Source of the DNA: Strigamia acuminata
Taxonomy: Eukaryota; Arthropoda; Chilopoda; Geophilomorpha; Linotaeniidae
Direction: 5' to 3'
Assembly (NCBI GenBank): GCA_949358305.1
Contig: OX442314.1
Coordinates: 40,494,581 to 40,558,580 of the forward strand
Length of the DNA stretch: 64,000 nt
Position 1 is the stretch's first letter; each line of letters opens with the position of its first letter. Under the pieces are notes generated by a model. It had not been told where the DNA came from. It saw nothing but the letters and a program-made list of their open reading frames with translations, and ran no database searches. Both the position numbers and the translations under genes were made by a program. Positions 40,004-51,237 of the stretch are shown piece by piece.

Positions 40004-41289
40004 AAATAGATAAAAATGAAATTTCGGGTAAAGAACAGCTTCTTACTAAAAATTTCGCGAAATTTGTTTTCATGGCGGCTCTCTTTGAAGCATTTAGCAA
40101 TGGTGAGACCATTTCGACCAGCGAGGCCGAGAACAACATTTCGCCTGCTTTTGTCGTTAAGTTTTGTTAACTAATAACTATAGTCTGAATCTTGAAAAAA
40201 AAAAGCCTGCATTGCAGTCAGGGATTCCGTATCCGTACGATTTAAAGGGCGATTAATAAATTCCAGATTGAAAACGGAAGCTGCAACTACTTCAATTATT
40301 CTTTTTGATTGCTACTTTATTGTAGCGAGTATCTAAAACATATCTGATAATCTGGTCCATCAATTTTTTCTTGTTCTCTATTGCGATGTCGATCGTGTTC
40401 AAACTGTGGACGCCATTACGATGAGAGATTGTTGATTGACGTTACAATCTGTAGAGAAAAATTAAACAATCAATCTTACTCACTTTACGAATGAGTCACG
40501 TAACGTCTTAAATCGACTGAAATCGTCCCAATTTATGACATCATTTAATGGATAAAGAGCCATTCTCATTCGACTATGGTTTGGAAGAGGGCTGGATTGT
40601 GAACAAATTTACTACCGGGAAATCTGGATGGGTCAGGCTGTAGTGATTGTAGTCGAATTAAAGACTATATTGGTGAACAGTATACTGCTTTATTTAATGC
40701 GTGACCAACTTGTCATGCACGGCGGCCATTAATATTTGTTACAACCACGCCAGTCCGGTCATACATCAAGATTCGACCATGTGACGTTATAATCTGGAAA
40801 TCAAAAACCACAATACTACGAAAAATCTCTCCAACACAGGCCACATGACCAGGCTAGTGAAATGAAAAAATTTCACAATTTGATTACTTTATTTATTTAA
40901 AATTCCCATATAAAACAGCAAGTGAGTGAACACAAACAGTGCAAATTGACCATTCTTTATTATGTTCAAAATATCTTTTTCACAAGACATAATCATGAAT
41001 GCTTCTAATTTAATTTGGCTTTAACAATTACTTAATCTATTCAATATACTACCCGAACCCATGTGTATTGGACCGCATGTATTTTTTAATGTTAAAAAAA
41101 ATAAAATGGAGAAATTCATACCCTAAAAAATGCTTCTAATAAAAACAAATAAATGTAACTTCAAGAGCAAACATGGGGCTTTTTTTTTTTTTTAAAAAAA
41201 TGAACATTTAACTTGAATGTATTAAAAGCTATGTCCATTTGAATATGCGCTACTTGTCACAAGTGTATTTGGCCACCACACTAATTGCC
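40004..41289. other. No recognised gene
   Basis: AT-rich noncoding sequence, including poly-A/T tracts near 41090-41200. No inverted or tandem repeats seen. Confidence 0.4.
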
Positions 41290-41890
41290 TTAAATGAGTT
41301 GGGCCGGCAGAAAAGGTTTGCCACCACATTCAAAAGATCACAAAAAAAAACAGCGATTGCATTGGACCAATGCGATGACGGAGAAAGACAATTCTTTGTC
41401 AAACATCAAGGGTACAAAATTTACTGTCAGGATTACAGGGTCGGAAAATGTAGGAGCCGATTGTGAAGATAGAAAATTTTACCACCTCTTAATTCCTGCT
41501 GAATTGGCGGTAATGGTGCCTGGTCTCCAGCTTTCCTTGAAAAGGCGAGCAGCGCCTGTTGATAAACCTCTTGTAAGGAGGAATCGCCTTAAATTTTGTA
41601 GCCAAAGAGCATCAACTTGGAGTTTAGCCGACGTTTCTCCTCCTTTTTGTGAACTAGGAACAATTTGTCTTTGGCCGGTAACCGAAAAGGAACTGCCACC
41701 AGTATTTCCAACAACCGAAATAACCAGGTTTGAGTTGTCCTAAAAGTGACAACCAACAGAATTGTAGTCCTCTCGTGGTGGACTTTTCGTAGAGTCCTAT
41801 TAATTGTATTAAAAGGAGGGTACTTGAATCCATTTCTTCGAATACCAATTGAACAACTTTGTCTTGCAAACATCTCCTTTTTCATCTGTC
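41290..41890 (-). pseudogene. DIRS element: RNase H tail and tyrosine recombinase N-terminus
   Basis: The minus strand reads PPFNTINRTLRKVHHERTTI, LLVVTF, TWLFRLLEILVAVPFRLPAK and DKLFLVH, the end of the DIRS RT/RNase H region. Then, in a changed frame, FLLTRGLSTGAARLFKESWR and IKRWNNFLSSQSAPTFSD, the core-binding start of a DIRS-type tyrosine recombinase. The catalytic R-H-R-Y domain is not present. Stops and shifts are numerous. Confidence 0.6.
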
Positions 41891-42154
41891 ACTTTCATTG
41901 GTTGACATCAGCTCTACAACAGACATAGCTTGCTTGATGCCCTGAATTTTTTTGTTAGGTTTTGATGATGGATTTTTCATTAGAGGTTTCATTCTCTGTC
42001 GCTGTTCTGAAAAATAAAAAAAATTATGTCCGAATCTCATGAAAAAATTACAAAATGATTAGAAATACTGATTACTGTTCACTTTTCTTTGTCGATGCTT
42101 CATGTGAAGTTTATGTTGTTCTGCATCATATACTTTGCTCTTTTTTCGACAGTA

Positions 42155-42312
42155 GGTGCATTCAATAAGTCTAAAACGTATGAAAAACTCGTTTCGTGTT
42201 TGCACGTGACGTCATTCTCATTGAATAACATGTTATTCAATGGGAATGGGAATGACGTCACTTGCAAACACGAAACGAGTTTTGCATACGTTTTAGACTT
42301 ATTGAATGCACC
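42155..42312. mobile_element. MITE, near-perfect hairpin (family 1, copy 2)
   Basis: Arms of about 78 bp: GGTGCATTCAATAAGTCTAA, then AACGTATGAAAAACTCGTTT on the left, mirrored on the right, meeting at the palindrome ATTGAATAACATGTTATTCAAT-like centre. TA lies on both sides (42153-42154 and 42313-42314). It shares the GTGACGTCATTC core with 39132-39279. Confidence 0.85.
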
Positions 42313-42314
42313 TA

Positions 42315-43427
42315 GTATTCTTGTCGTGATAACAAAAAGTCAGTTTTAATTGCTTTTGTAAATTAAAAGTAAAAATTTAACTTAATGGTTACATATTTTA
42401 GTTTTAAAATTTTATTTTAACCATTAAATGTTTCTGGCATGGTTTCCCTCCCATATTTGCTGTGACAGTGTCAATTATACCTTCAGTTAGCAGGATATTT
42501 TCGGGTGATTTGTAGCCACGATCGTACAATTTAAACAAAACTTGAATTACTTGTATTTATAAAATTACACAAAAAATATTCATTTCAACTTTTACTTTAG
42601 TCTGTTTCCAAATTTCCACTTTGTTTTAGACAGTTTTAGGGCTTTCCTGACTTCACACTAAAAATCCAATTTATGTATTATTGGATTTTTTCTTAAATTT
42701 TAATGGGACGTAAATAATTTTATTTTTCTACTCGAATATCATTTGGAATAATGTCATCCCCCTTTCCTTTGCCGGAGCATTGTTGTTTTTTATTTTCTTT
42801 CACAATTGATAATATTTCTTGCAATAATTTAACTTGCTACAACATAGATTAAAAATTGAATTAACAATTCAAAAATAAATTTGTGACCAACTGGCCACCG
42901 CCAGTCGGCACTGGCAACATTAAGCAGCTCCTATCGTCAGAGCTGCGTCCTGATTGCAGCCAATCAGAACAGAGGATTCTGCAAGGTCCCTGCTAGATCC
43001 AGACTGACCAAGGAGGGCAGAACAACACCAGCCACGAGTGTCTGGTCGCGATGCTATAAAAGGTGAAGATGGCGATTACGATGGCAATATCAATAACTGG
43101 CGAGGTCGCCCTCAAGTCTGAAGGGACTCGAGCCGATCCATTGGGCCGTGCTGCAAGGCACGGCGTGGAATAGAGATAACTGACCACGCTGCCCATGCAG
43201 CCCTCGACAACGTGGTCAGAGGTTGGTCTGGGTTGGGTTGCTGAAAGGCAATCCAACATTCAAGGCAAAAAAATTTGGATTTCCAAAAAAAAAGTCATTG
43301 GAAAGTTAATGGTGAAATTGGATAAATTCCAGTTTGGAAATATAATGAAAAGAAAATGGGAAATATTTTATGAAAAGTTGAATTTCTATAAATTTCCAAC
43401 ACTAAAAGATGATGCTACAAGGTTTTG
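42315..43427. other. No gene; GC-richer block at 42880-43240
   Basis: 42315-42880 is AT-rich without ORFs. 42880-43240 is notably GC-richer, contains CTATAAAAGG at about 43053 and a stem TGACCACG...CGTGGTCA at 43181-43221. It might be a promoter or SINE-like unit. No copy was seen elsewhere in the window and no tRNA fold was recognised. Confidence 0.3.
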
Positions 43428-43516
43428 TTAAACGTATGGAAAGCTAATGTAAACTTGGTTTGGAAATTTGAATTTATCTAACTTTTTAAGACTGAAAGAT
43501 GATGTTGTCAGTTATA

Positions 43517-45084
43517 AGGTGCGTCCAAAAAGTCTGTGGAATGACGAAAAATTTGAAAAAAATTAACTTCTAATATTTTGATTTAATTTTTCTTTTAGGA
43601 TTATTAAATATACCACTCAAGTAATGTCCGATTAAATTTTCAGACTGATTCAATAATATTTATTTAAAATATCAACAATAAATGAAATAACAGGTGTCCA
43701 AAAAGTCTGTGGAATTTACCAATTAACAAATTTCTTTAACAATAAATTGGAAATATTGTTTGTTTATGGACCAATTATTTTTCCATTATGTTTTGTTACT
43801 TCAAAAACACTATTTTCCATAAACACAATTAATTTTTCCAGAGTTTTAGAAGAGATGTTACCCCAATATCCGTCAATCACAGTTTTTAGTTCATCAATGG
43901 TAGAAAATTGTCTGTTATTGGCATAAACTTGTCTGGTCATTATTCTCCATAGATTTTCTATGGTTTTTAGTAAAGATTTCAGGCTGGCCACTCCAATTGA
44001 TGCATTATTTTTTCTGAAAACAATGCTGTCGTTGAATTTTAATTGTGAATAGTGGCATTGTCCTGCTGAAATATCCATTAGGTGTCTCCAAATTCGTTGC
44101 CCAAGAGGAAATAAAAACTCATGAAGTGTTTCCTGATTCAGAAATAAAAAAATTTCTGTTTTTGGCGGCCACTAATGAAAGCTACATAAGTTCTTCCCAT
44201 GAAGGCAAAAGCTCCCCATGCCATTACTGACCCTCCACTCTGTTGGGCTCTGAAAAAGGGGTGGTTCTTTCAAATTTCATGCCAATAGTAAGCCAAACCA
44301 TCAGGACTATCAAGCTTCAACTTCTTCTAATCACTAAAATCATTGTCCACCACTCATTGTTCCAGGTCATCTGAACCCTTGTCCACTATAATTTGGCTTG
44401 AGTAGGTTGAGGTTTCAAAGTTGGTCATTCGGCCATTTATTATATAAACTATCATTGGGAAAGCTTGAAGGTGATTATTAACAGTATTTTTACTAATGTT
44501 TCCTTCAAAGACATCACAGATTTTCGGAACTGAGTGTGAACAGTGTGTTGCCAAGTGTGGAACTCTGCAATCAGCTCGATTTGTAGTTACTATTGGTCTT
44601 CCTGATTGAGCTTTACGTTGCTAGTTTTCTTTTTACTGATAAAATTCCAGTTATATTTATCAATTATCTTAGCAATTTCATGAGTAGAAAGTCTTCCAGC
44701 TTTCATTTTCCATGTTTTTATCACTTCATCAGCAGTGAATTTTCTTTTGTTTGGCATTGTTGATGAAACAATTACCAAATGTTTCAAAATGCAAAAAAGC
44801 ATTGTAATAAAGGTATAATAACATAAAAATACTATATTATTGACTCTAAATATAACCTCAATACCGTGGGAAAGAATAAACATAAATTCCACAGACTTTT
44901 TGGACACCTGTTTTTTAATTTATTGTTGATATTTTAAATAAATATTATTGAATCAGTCTGAAAATTTAATCAGACATTACTTGAGTGGTGTATTTAATAA
45001 TCCTAAAAGCAAAATTAAATCAAAATATTAGAAGTTAATTTTTTTCAAATTTTTCGTCATTCCACAGACTTTTTGGACGCACCT
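43517..45084. mobile_element. Tc1-like transposon with IR/DR termini
   Basis: 1568 bp, flanked by TA (43515-43516 and 45085-45086). The inverted termini are about 200 bp. Each carries two copies of the same motif: outer AGGTGCGTCCAAAAAGTCTG (from 43517) and inner AGGTGTCCAAAAAGTCTGTG (from 43692), mirrored at 45084 and 44909. This IR/DR layout, with paired transposase sites in each end, is known from Sleeping Beauty-type Tc1 elements. The sequence between the two sites is also mirrored in both ends. Transposase lies on the minus strand inside. Confidence 0.88.
43764..44757 (-). pseudogene. Tc1-like transposase, broken
   Basis: Minus-strand ATG at 44757: MPNKRKFTADEVIKTWKMKA, GRLSTHEIAKII, then several frameshifts, and at the C-terminal end FRKNNASIGV, a deletion where the WPACSPDLNP motif would be, ENLWRIMTRQVYANNRQFST and IDELKTVIDGYWGNIS. 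The DDE third acidic site is therefore damaged. The full length would be about 330 codons, as usual for the family. Confidence 0.7.
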
Positions 45085-45671
45085 TAGTTAAATGTGTGGA
45101 AAGCTAATATGAACTAGGTTTGGAAATTTGAATTTCTTTAACTTTTTAAGACTGAAAGATAATATTTTAAATAACTGTTAAATGTATGGAAAGCTAATAA
45201 CGTAAACTAGGTTTGGAAATTTATATTTGTCTAAATTTTACAAGGCTAGTAATTTATCACTGAAAGTTGTTTAAGACTAGCAAGTTTTTTAAAGTAATTT
45301 TCCTAAGTTTATTGAAATCATAATACAAGAAAAAAATTTAAACTTGGAGTAAAAACGACCAACGACAGCTCAGCAAGAGTTCAACCACAGAATAAGATAC
45401 AGAATGGCAACTCCCATTCTGACGTGAGGCCCAACATGGCGCCCATGCGACACATGCGCCTCTAGTGGCCGGCCTGTATGTCAAAATTGCAGACGACGAG
45501 ATTTGATGATGAAAACTCATCCGATATATTTCGAAACGGAAATGAATAAATACTTTAGATATTTTTAGATGTTTTTGGACATTTTAGGACAATTGATGAC
45601 ATGCAAAAAAGGATCTAACTTGTCATATTCCCAAATATGGCCAAAAAAGCGCCAGTCACAATCATTACATA

Positions 45672-48600
45672 ATGTCTAAGGCAGGTTCAAGTTATTGCAG
45701 TGCAATTCACTGCTCAAATAATAGAGGAGCCAACCCAAAAAAATTTTCATTTTTTAGATTTCCAAAAGATGAAGAAAGGTATTTGATACTCCCTCTGTCC
45801 CAAATTATGGTATACATTTCTACTATTATTTTTGTCCCAAATTATGGTATACATTTCAAGTTTTATTTGATTTTTATCATTATAAAAATGCAAAATTAAT
45901 ATAAATAAGTTAAATTATAAATAAATTAAGTACGGTAAACAATAAATAATATGGAGTAAATAATAACAATAAAAAATAAAGAGTAAACAATAACAATAAA
46001 TACGGTTATACTCCATAACAATAACTTGTAATGATTGCTCTTAATTTCTGAATTTTGTAATTGTTGCCATTCTTTGCTATCATCCCTGACTCCATACAAC
46101 ATGGCAATGTCAAAAATACATTGTTATGTTTATCTTTTGGCAGGAATATGTCCTTCATTGTATTGTTTTTTAACTTCTCTCCGAATTCGTGAAATAGTTA
46201 GTGGAGTAATTTCAATTTGCCTGCAAATTTCATTAATGGTGCCTTATTCCTAACAATGCTTTGTTTCAGCTAGAGCTGTTGTATACAATTTCGCTGATTA
46301 TCAGTTAATTTATTCTATTTTGTCATTTTTCTTTGGAAACAGCCATTTTTTGAATTCATTTTCACTTTACTTTAAGCACAACAGGTGTCACTTAATTTTG
46401 AGTGCATTTTGAGAAGATGCAACTCAGCAATAACGAAATGATAAAACTAATTACCCATAATGCAATCCATTGGTTAGCAAACACACTTAATCTTGAACGA
46501 TATTTAGTTAAAATATCTTAGAAATATACAAAACCAACGATAATCAAGAATTTTTTAGAGAAATGTATACCATAATTTGGGACAGAGGGAGTAATTAATA
46601 AGTTAAAAAAATATGTCATGCATGTATCTGACAATTCTGTGCAATAAATAAAGATTATCTTTAATCCACGAGTATTTTATATTAATAATACAAAAAATAT
46701 AATGAAATAACTTTAAAAAACCAACACAACTCATTCTCACAGGTGTAGAATATGGAGACTAAAAACAAAAAGAGCTGATTTAACCAAAAAAGCTGAAGTG
46801 AAATTAAAAAAGCATTATTTCCTGTGTGCTGAACATTTTGAGGACAGTCAGTTCATGAACACACAACGAAACAGACTTGTTTGGAATGCAGTTCCAACAA
46901 TCTTTCATTTTAAAACCGAATCCAAGGAATCAGAGGAAACTAAATCTGCGCAAGCAGAAAGTTGCAGACAGAGGGCAGAAAGACGAAAATTAAGGGCAGA
47001 ACACATTGCCCAGTTGCCACCTAAAAAAAAGAAAAAAGGTAAAAATTAATTAAAAATTAATTAAAAAGTAATTACTCCCTGTTGATTAATCAATTACTTT
47101 GTAAAATGACAACACAGATGACAGTATTTCTGCTACTACGACTGCAACAGATGAAATAATGCCTCCACAGACTGCATTGTTGCAACCCGAGTCACACGAG
47201 GAATCACACGAGGAATCACAGCAACTGCCGTCGACTTCTTTTGACTGGGCAAAACAGCTAGCTGAAAAGGATGCAATTATTAAAAATTTGGAACAGAAAT
47301 TGGAAAAAATGAAACGATGTGTAAAAACAACACGGCAAAAAAACCGCAGGAGTAACAAAACAAAAGTGACGACCTACCCAACAGACAGGAAAATAAGCAA
47401 AACTGATGCCATTAAAGCAGCATCCCATTACTTGAGTGGGCCACAACTCGATTTCTTTGCTGCACAAATCAATCTGGGCCAAAGAGCTAAAAAGGGAAGG
47501 CGCTGGTCAGAGGAAAACAAACTTTTGGCTCTGTCACTACATTACATAGGTGCAAAATCCTATCGCTTTTTAAGCAAAATATTTAATTTGCCATCAAGGA
47601 GGACCCTTCAGAAATGGGTGGAGCACATCAAATTGAGGCCTGGAGTCAAAAGCGATATAATTTTGGTCTTAAAAGAAAAGATCAAACACCTTTCACCAGA
47701 AGATCGTGTGTGTTCCATTTTGCTAGATGAAATTTCACTTAAAATAAATTTACAATATAACAAAAATGAAGATAAAGTTGAAGGTTTTGAAGATTTTGGA
47801 AATGGCATGAGAAGTGAAAACATCAGCACTCATGCTTTGGTTTTCATGGTCAGGGGGTTGGGAAAAGTGAAATGGAAGCAACCCATTTCATTTTTCTTCA
47901 CATTTCAAGGGGCAAATGGCCCAAACCTAAAAAATTGTGTTTCCAAAACACTCCAAATTTTAAAAGATAGCGAGGTAATAGTTAAAACTTTAGTATGTGA
48001 TCAGGGGGCTAATAATATTAAATTAATGGAATTATTAAATGTAACTTGGGATAAACCTTATTTTGAATTTGAAAATGAAAAAATTTATTGCTTGTACGAC
48101 CCATGCCATCTCATTAAAAATGTTCGAAATTGTCTTCATAAACATGACATTCAATTCGACCACAGTAAGCAGCTAGCAAAATGGAACCACATTAGAGAAT
48201 TATATCGTGTTGACCAAGGCAGCCAGCTCTCACTTCAAGCAGTTCCTAAACTTACTCCAAATCACATCGATCCTCCTCCTTTTTCAAAGATGAAAGTGAA
48301 ATACGCGACGCAAACATTTAGCCATTCTGTTTCTGCTGGCATAAACACGTACATCAGCCTAGGTATCTATAAAGAAAAAATATAAATTAAAAAAATATAT
48401 ATAAATAAATTTTATTTTTTTATTTTATTCTTAATTTTTTATTTTATTTTTATTTATAAAAAGATAAAAATAAAAATAAAATTAAGAAATTAAATAATAA
48501 AATTAAGAAATTAAATAATAAAATTAAAAAATTAAAAAATAAAATTAAAAATTAAAAATTAAAAATAAAAAAATATAAATTCTTATTTTATTTTTTCTCT

Positions 48601-49738
48601 GTACAGGAAAATTAGATCCTTCTACTGGTGAAACTGCAGAGTTTGCACTCGTTCTCGACAAACTGTTCGATGTTTGCAACAGTTCAACATTTAAAGAAAG
48701 CAAGGTCATGCGAAAACCATTGCAGAGCGATACTGGTAACAGCTGAAACAATTTGAAAGAAATTAAATTATAACAATGCTTAAAATATTTTCTTTTAAAA
48801 AATAGAACAAATAGAATTCTTACAACATTGTCTGACATGGTTTGATGCCTTGAAAGTAATGCACAATGCCAAGTACAACTGCTTCCGTGGATGGAGACAA
48901 ACAATAAACGCCATACTTCTTTTGTGGGAGGAACTGAAATTAAAATACAATTTCACCTGGCTGTGCACCCGAAGACTCAATCAGGACCCACTGGAAAATT
49001 TTTTCTCCATCATAAGGCAAAGATGTGGCTCAAATGATGCACCCACTACAACAGATTTCATCAACAGTTTTAAGAGCGCTGCTTTAAACAAGTTGCTGCA
49101 GCCAAGTGATGATGCAAACTGTAAAGTAGATGAGGATGCCATATTAATCACCTTGAAATCACTATCAGCCATACCCAAAAAGAAACAGAAGACGCTACAT
49201 CCTGGAAATGACACTGCTGAAAACCAAATACCCAACGATGGATTTGGCATAGAAGTCGAAGATGTGTGCCTAGAACATGAAAATGTAATTTATTATTTAG
49301 GCGGATATCTGTTAAAACGATTGTTTAGCTGGCATGGTGACTGCGAATCTTGTAAAGAGAAACTGCTAGAAAAAAATCACTCATTGGATAATGAAAAACA
49401 AATGCTAACATTTTGGAGAGCATACAGCCATTCAATCAGTGATTTTCATTCCTTAAAACTACCTTCCAAAAGTATATACTCTTATTTGATTTCATGTGAC
49501 ATAATTTTTAATTCAAAATTTGAAAATTTAATTTGGAAAGAAAATATTATAACAAAATTATTTGAATGTATCAATGATGATTTTCTAGTGTTTCCCTCCT
49601 CATGTGATGTGAGTAAAAGGTTTTTAACCTCTCTTTTTTTTTAGGGTTAAAATACACCATGTTTTAAAAAAAAAAACAAGATCTCTTAAAGCTGCAAAAA
49701 GCAAAAGCAGGAAATTTTTGAAAATTACAAATCAGTGA
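45672..49738 (+). CDS. THAP9/P-type transposase
   Basis: Six exons: 45672-45778, 46743-47038, 47118-48362, 48607-48735, 48806-49619 and 49645-49738; 894 codons without a stop, close to the length of vertebrate THAP9. Residues 9-88 are a THAP finger (C9, C14, C64, H67, AVPT at 85-88). A leucine-rich coiled coil lies at 178-202 and a helix-turn-helix near 295 (LPSRRTLQKWVEHIK). RNase H-fold acids: D338 (LLDEISLK), D429 (VCDQGANN) and E656 (PLENFF). The insertion domain lies between the last two. The C-terminus ends KIHHVLKKKTRS ... ITNQ. The last intron would be only 25 nt (49620-49644). A better donor (GTGAGT at 49609) breaks the frame, so the 3' end is the least certain part. It cuts and moves its own element. 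Confidence 0.8.
45789..46591. mobile_element. Mariner-type element in intron 1 of the P-type gene
   Basis: 803 bp, flanked by TA (45787-45788 and 46592-46593), with ends CTCCCTCTGTCCCAAATTAT. The inner left end repeats TGTCCCAAATTATGGTATAC, so each terminus may hold two sites. The CTCCCTC... end resembles Stowaway-like mariner termini. Inside, the minus strand has only a helix-turn-helix remnant (EICRQIEITPLTISRIRREV), so it is non-autonomous. Confidence 0.8.
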
Positions 49739-49785
49739 ATTATTAAATGTTTTTAAATCTTATTTATTTCTTTATTTATTTACCT

Positions 49786-50200
49786 GGGTTTAAAAGGCAA
49801 CGTTGTGTCCAAATTGTTAACATCACTTGGCCTTGAATTCTCCATTGTGATCTACAAATTTACATAGCAGAAAATTATTAAGTGTAAAAATGAACTTTCC
49901 TTGTTTTCTAAACTACCAGTAATTTAACTGTTTTAAAACTTATTTCATGTGTAAAAAATTGTTTAATTACTTGGATTTAAAAGGCAACGTTGTGTTCGAA
50001 TTGTTTACATCACGGCCATGAATTCATTGGGATCTAGAAATTTACAAAGCAAAAAATTATTAAGCATTAAAAACAAACTTTCCTTGTTTTCTAAACTCCC
50101 AGTAACTGAATTGTTTGAAAACTTATTTCGTATTCAACAAATGGTCTATTTACTTGAGTTTAAAAGGCATCGTTGTCTCCAAATTCCGAACAAAACATGC
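49786..50200. repeat. ~185-bp tandem repeat at the P-type 3' end
   Basis: TTTAAAAGGCAACGTTGTGT and the following CCAAATTG... CTTTCCTTGTTTTCTAAACT occur at about 49789, 49976 and 50159 (spacing 187 and 183 bp). It lies between the stop codon and the right terminal repeat, where P elements have internal transposase-binding repeats. Confidence 0.7.
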
Positions 50201-50337
50201 CTCGGCCATACATTTTTCGTCGCGATCTACAGGCCCTCTACGCGGTGGCGCCACTGTGCTGTGACGTTTTCATGCCTCAGCTACATCAAAGAAACCGACG
50301 CCGAGTTGCCATTCTGTATCTTATTCTGTGGTTCAAC

Positions 50338-51237
50338 TGCTTTGGCAACACGGTGTTGTCTGGATTAACACAGCAGCGTGGTGGACTAAAACCAGCATTT
50401 TTTGAGTGAAAATGTTTATTTTATGACCAAGGTAAGGAAAATAATCATATCATAATTTCTGAAAGTAATTTAATTTAGAACATTTAGGAAATAAACATGA
50501 ATAACAATTTTTCTAGATAAAATTAACTTTTAAATGATTTATTTTTTTTTAAATTAGAAAATTGGATTATAAAATAATAATTACTAACATTACGACTGTA
50601 AAATAAGAATTTGATCAAGAAACTTCTTATTCTCACTCACAAACATGTGTTGTTTGAATTTTTAAGGTGAAAAAATCCCTGAAATGATAAAATAAAACCA
50701 ATTATAATTCAGTAATTAATGTTCACATTTTGTAGGTAAATAACTTTCATAGACACTAATTTTTGCTGTTGGCTTTTTATGCCGCATGTATAATGCGCAC
50801 GCCCCACTTCACCGCCACTTCACGGTAGTGTTTTGGGCTGGAAATTTTGTGCAACGAGTAGGCCGAGACTATTTCCCCTAACGTTGGAGGAAATAACATG
50901 TACCTTATTTCTCCCAATGTTGGGAGAAATAGTCGGCCATCTTGGGCCCGCTATTTCCCCACACAATGTTTTGTCGAATATTCGGCCCATCACGACTGAT
51001 TATATGATTTATGTAGGAGATAAAAATATCAAATACCAAATTTATTACTAAAATTATCCAATATTTATTGGTATTGGATTACATGTGTAACAAGTAAAAT
51101 CTTCTATACTGTTTAAATCATTAAAAATTTACATCCTTGTAATCATACTGAACTAAACAATCACGATAAAACCACTCTCTGCACTTGTTGCATCTGATCA
51201 TACCTCTCAACTTCTTTGTTCTGCAGAAGCAATAGAC
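50338..51237. other. No gene recognised
   Basis: AT-rich. Around 50840-51000 a diverged inverted phrase (TATTTCCCC / GGGAGAAATA) occurs, which may be a fragment of another MITE. No ORF. Confidence 0.35.

Larger units (their letters stand above)
43428..45260. repeat. ~85-bp tandem repeat interrupted by the Tc1-like element
   Basis: The unit GTATGGAAAGCTAATGTAAA, then CTTGGTTTGGAAATTTGAAT and TTTTTAAGACTGAAAGATGA, occurs at 43434-43516 and, after the Tc1-like insertion, at about 45095-45175 and 45180-45250. The array was present before the transposon entered it. Confidence 0.65.
45386..50330. mobile_element. Nearly intact THAP9/P-type transposon
   Basis: The left end CACAGAATAAGATACAGAAT (then GGCAACTC) is matched by its reverse complement at the right end, a 28-bp terminal inverted repeat. 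GTTCAAC lies directly outside both ends (45379-45385 and 50331-50337); P elements make 8-bp duplications and here 7 of 8 match. The 4945-bp element contains one gene on the plus strand, an 803-bp mariner-type insertion in its first intron, and a 3' subterminal tandem repeat. Confidence 0.82.

Noticed and set aside
41294-41743. 149-codon plus ORF
   Set aside because: It lies opposite DIRS RNase H and recombinase coding on the minus strand, and has no domain of its own.
42880-43240. tRNA or tRNA-derived SINE
   Set aside because: I could not build a cloverleaf or find A and B boxes at the right spacing.
47159-48385. 408-codon ORF as a complete gene
   Set aside because: It is exon 3 of the THAP9/P-type transposase; the THAP finger and the catalytic Glu lie in other exons.
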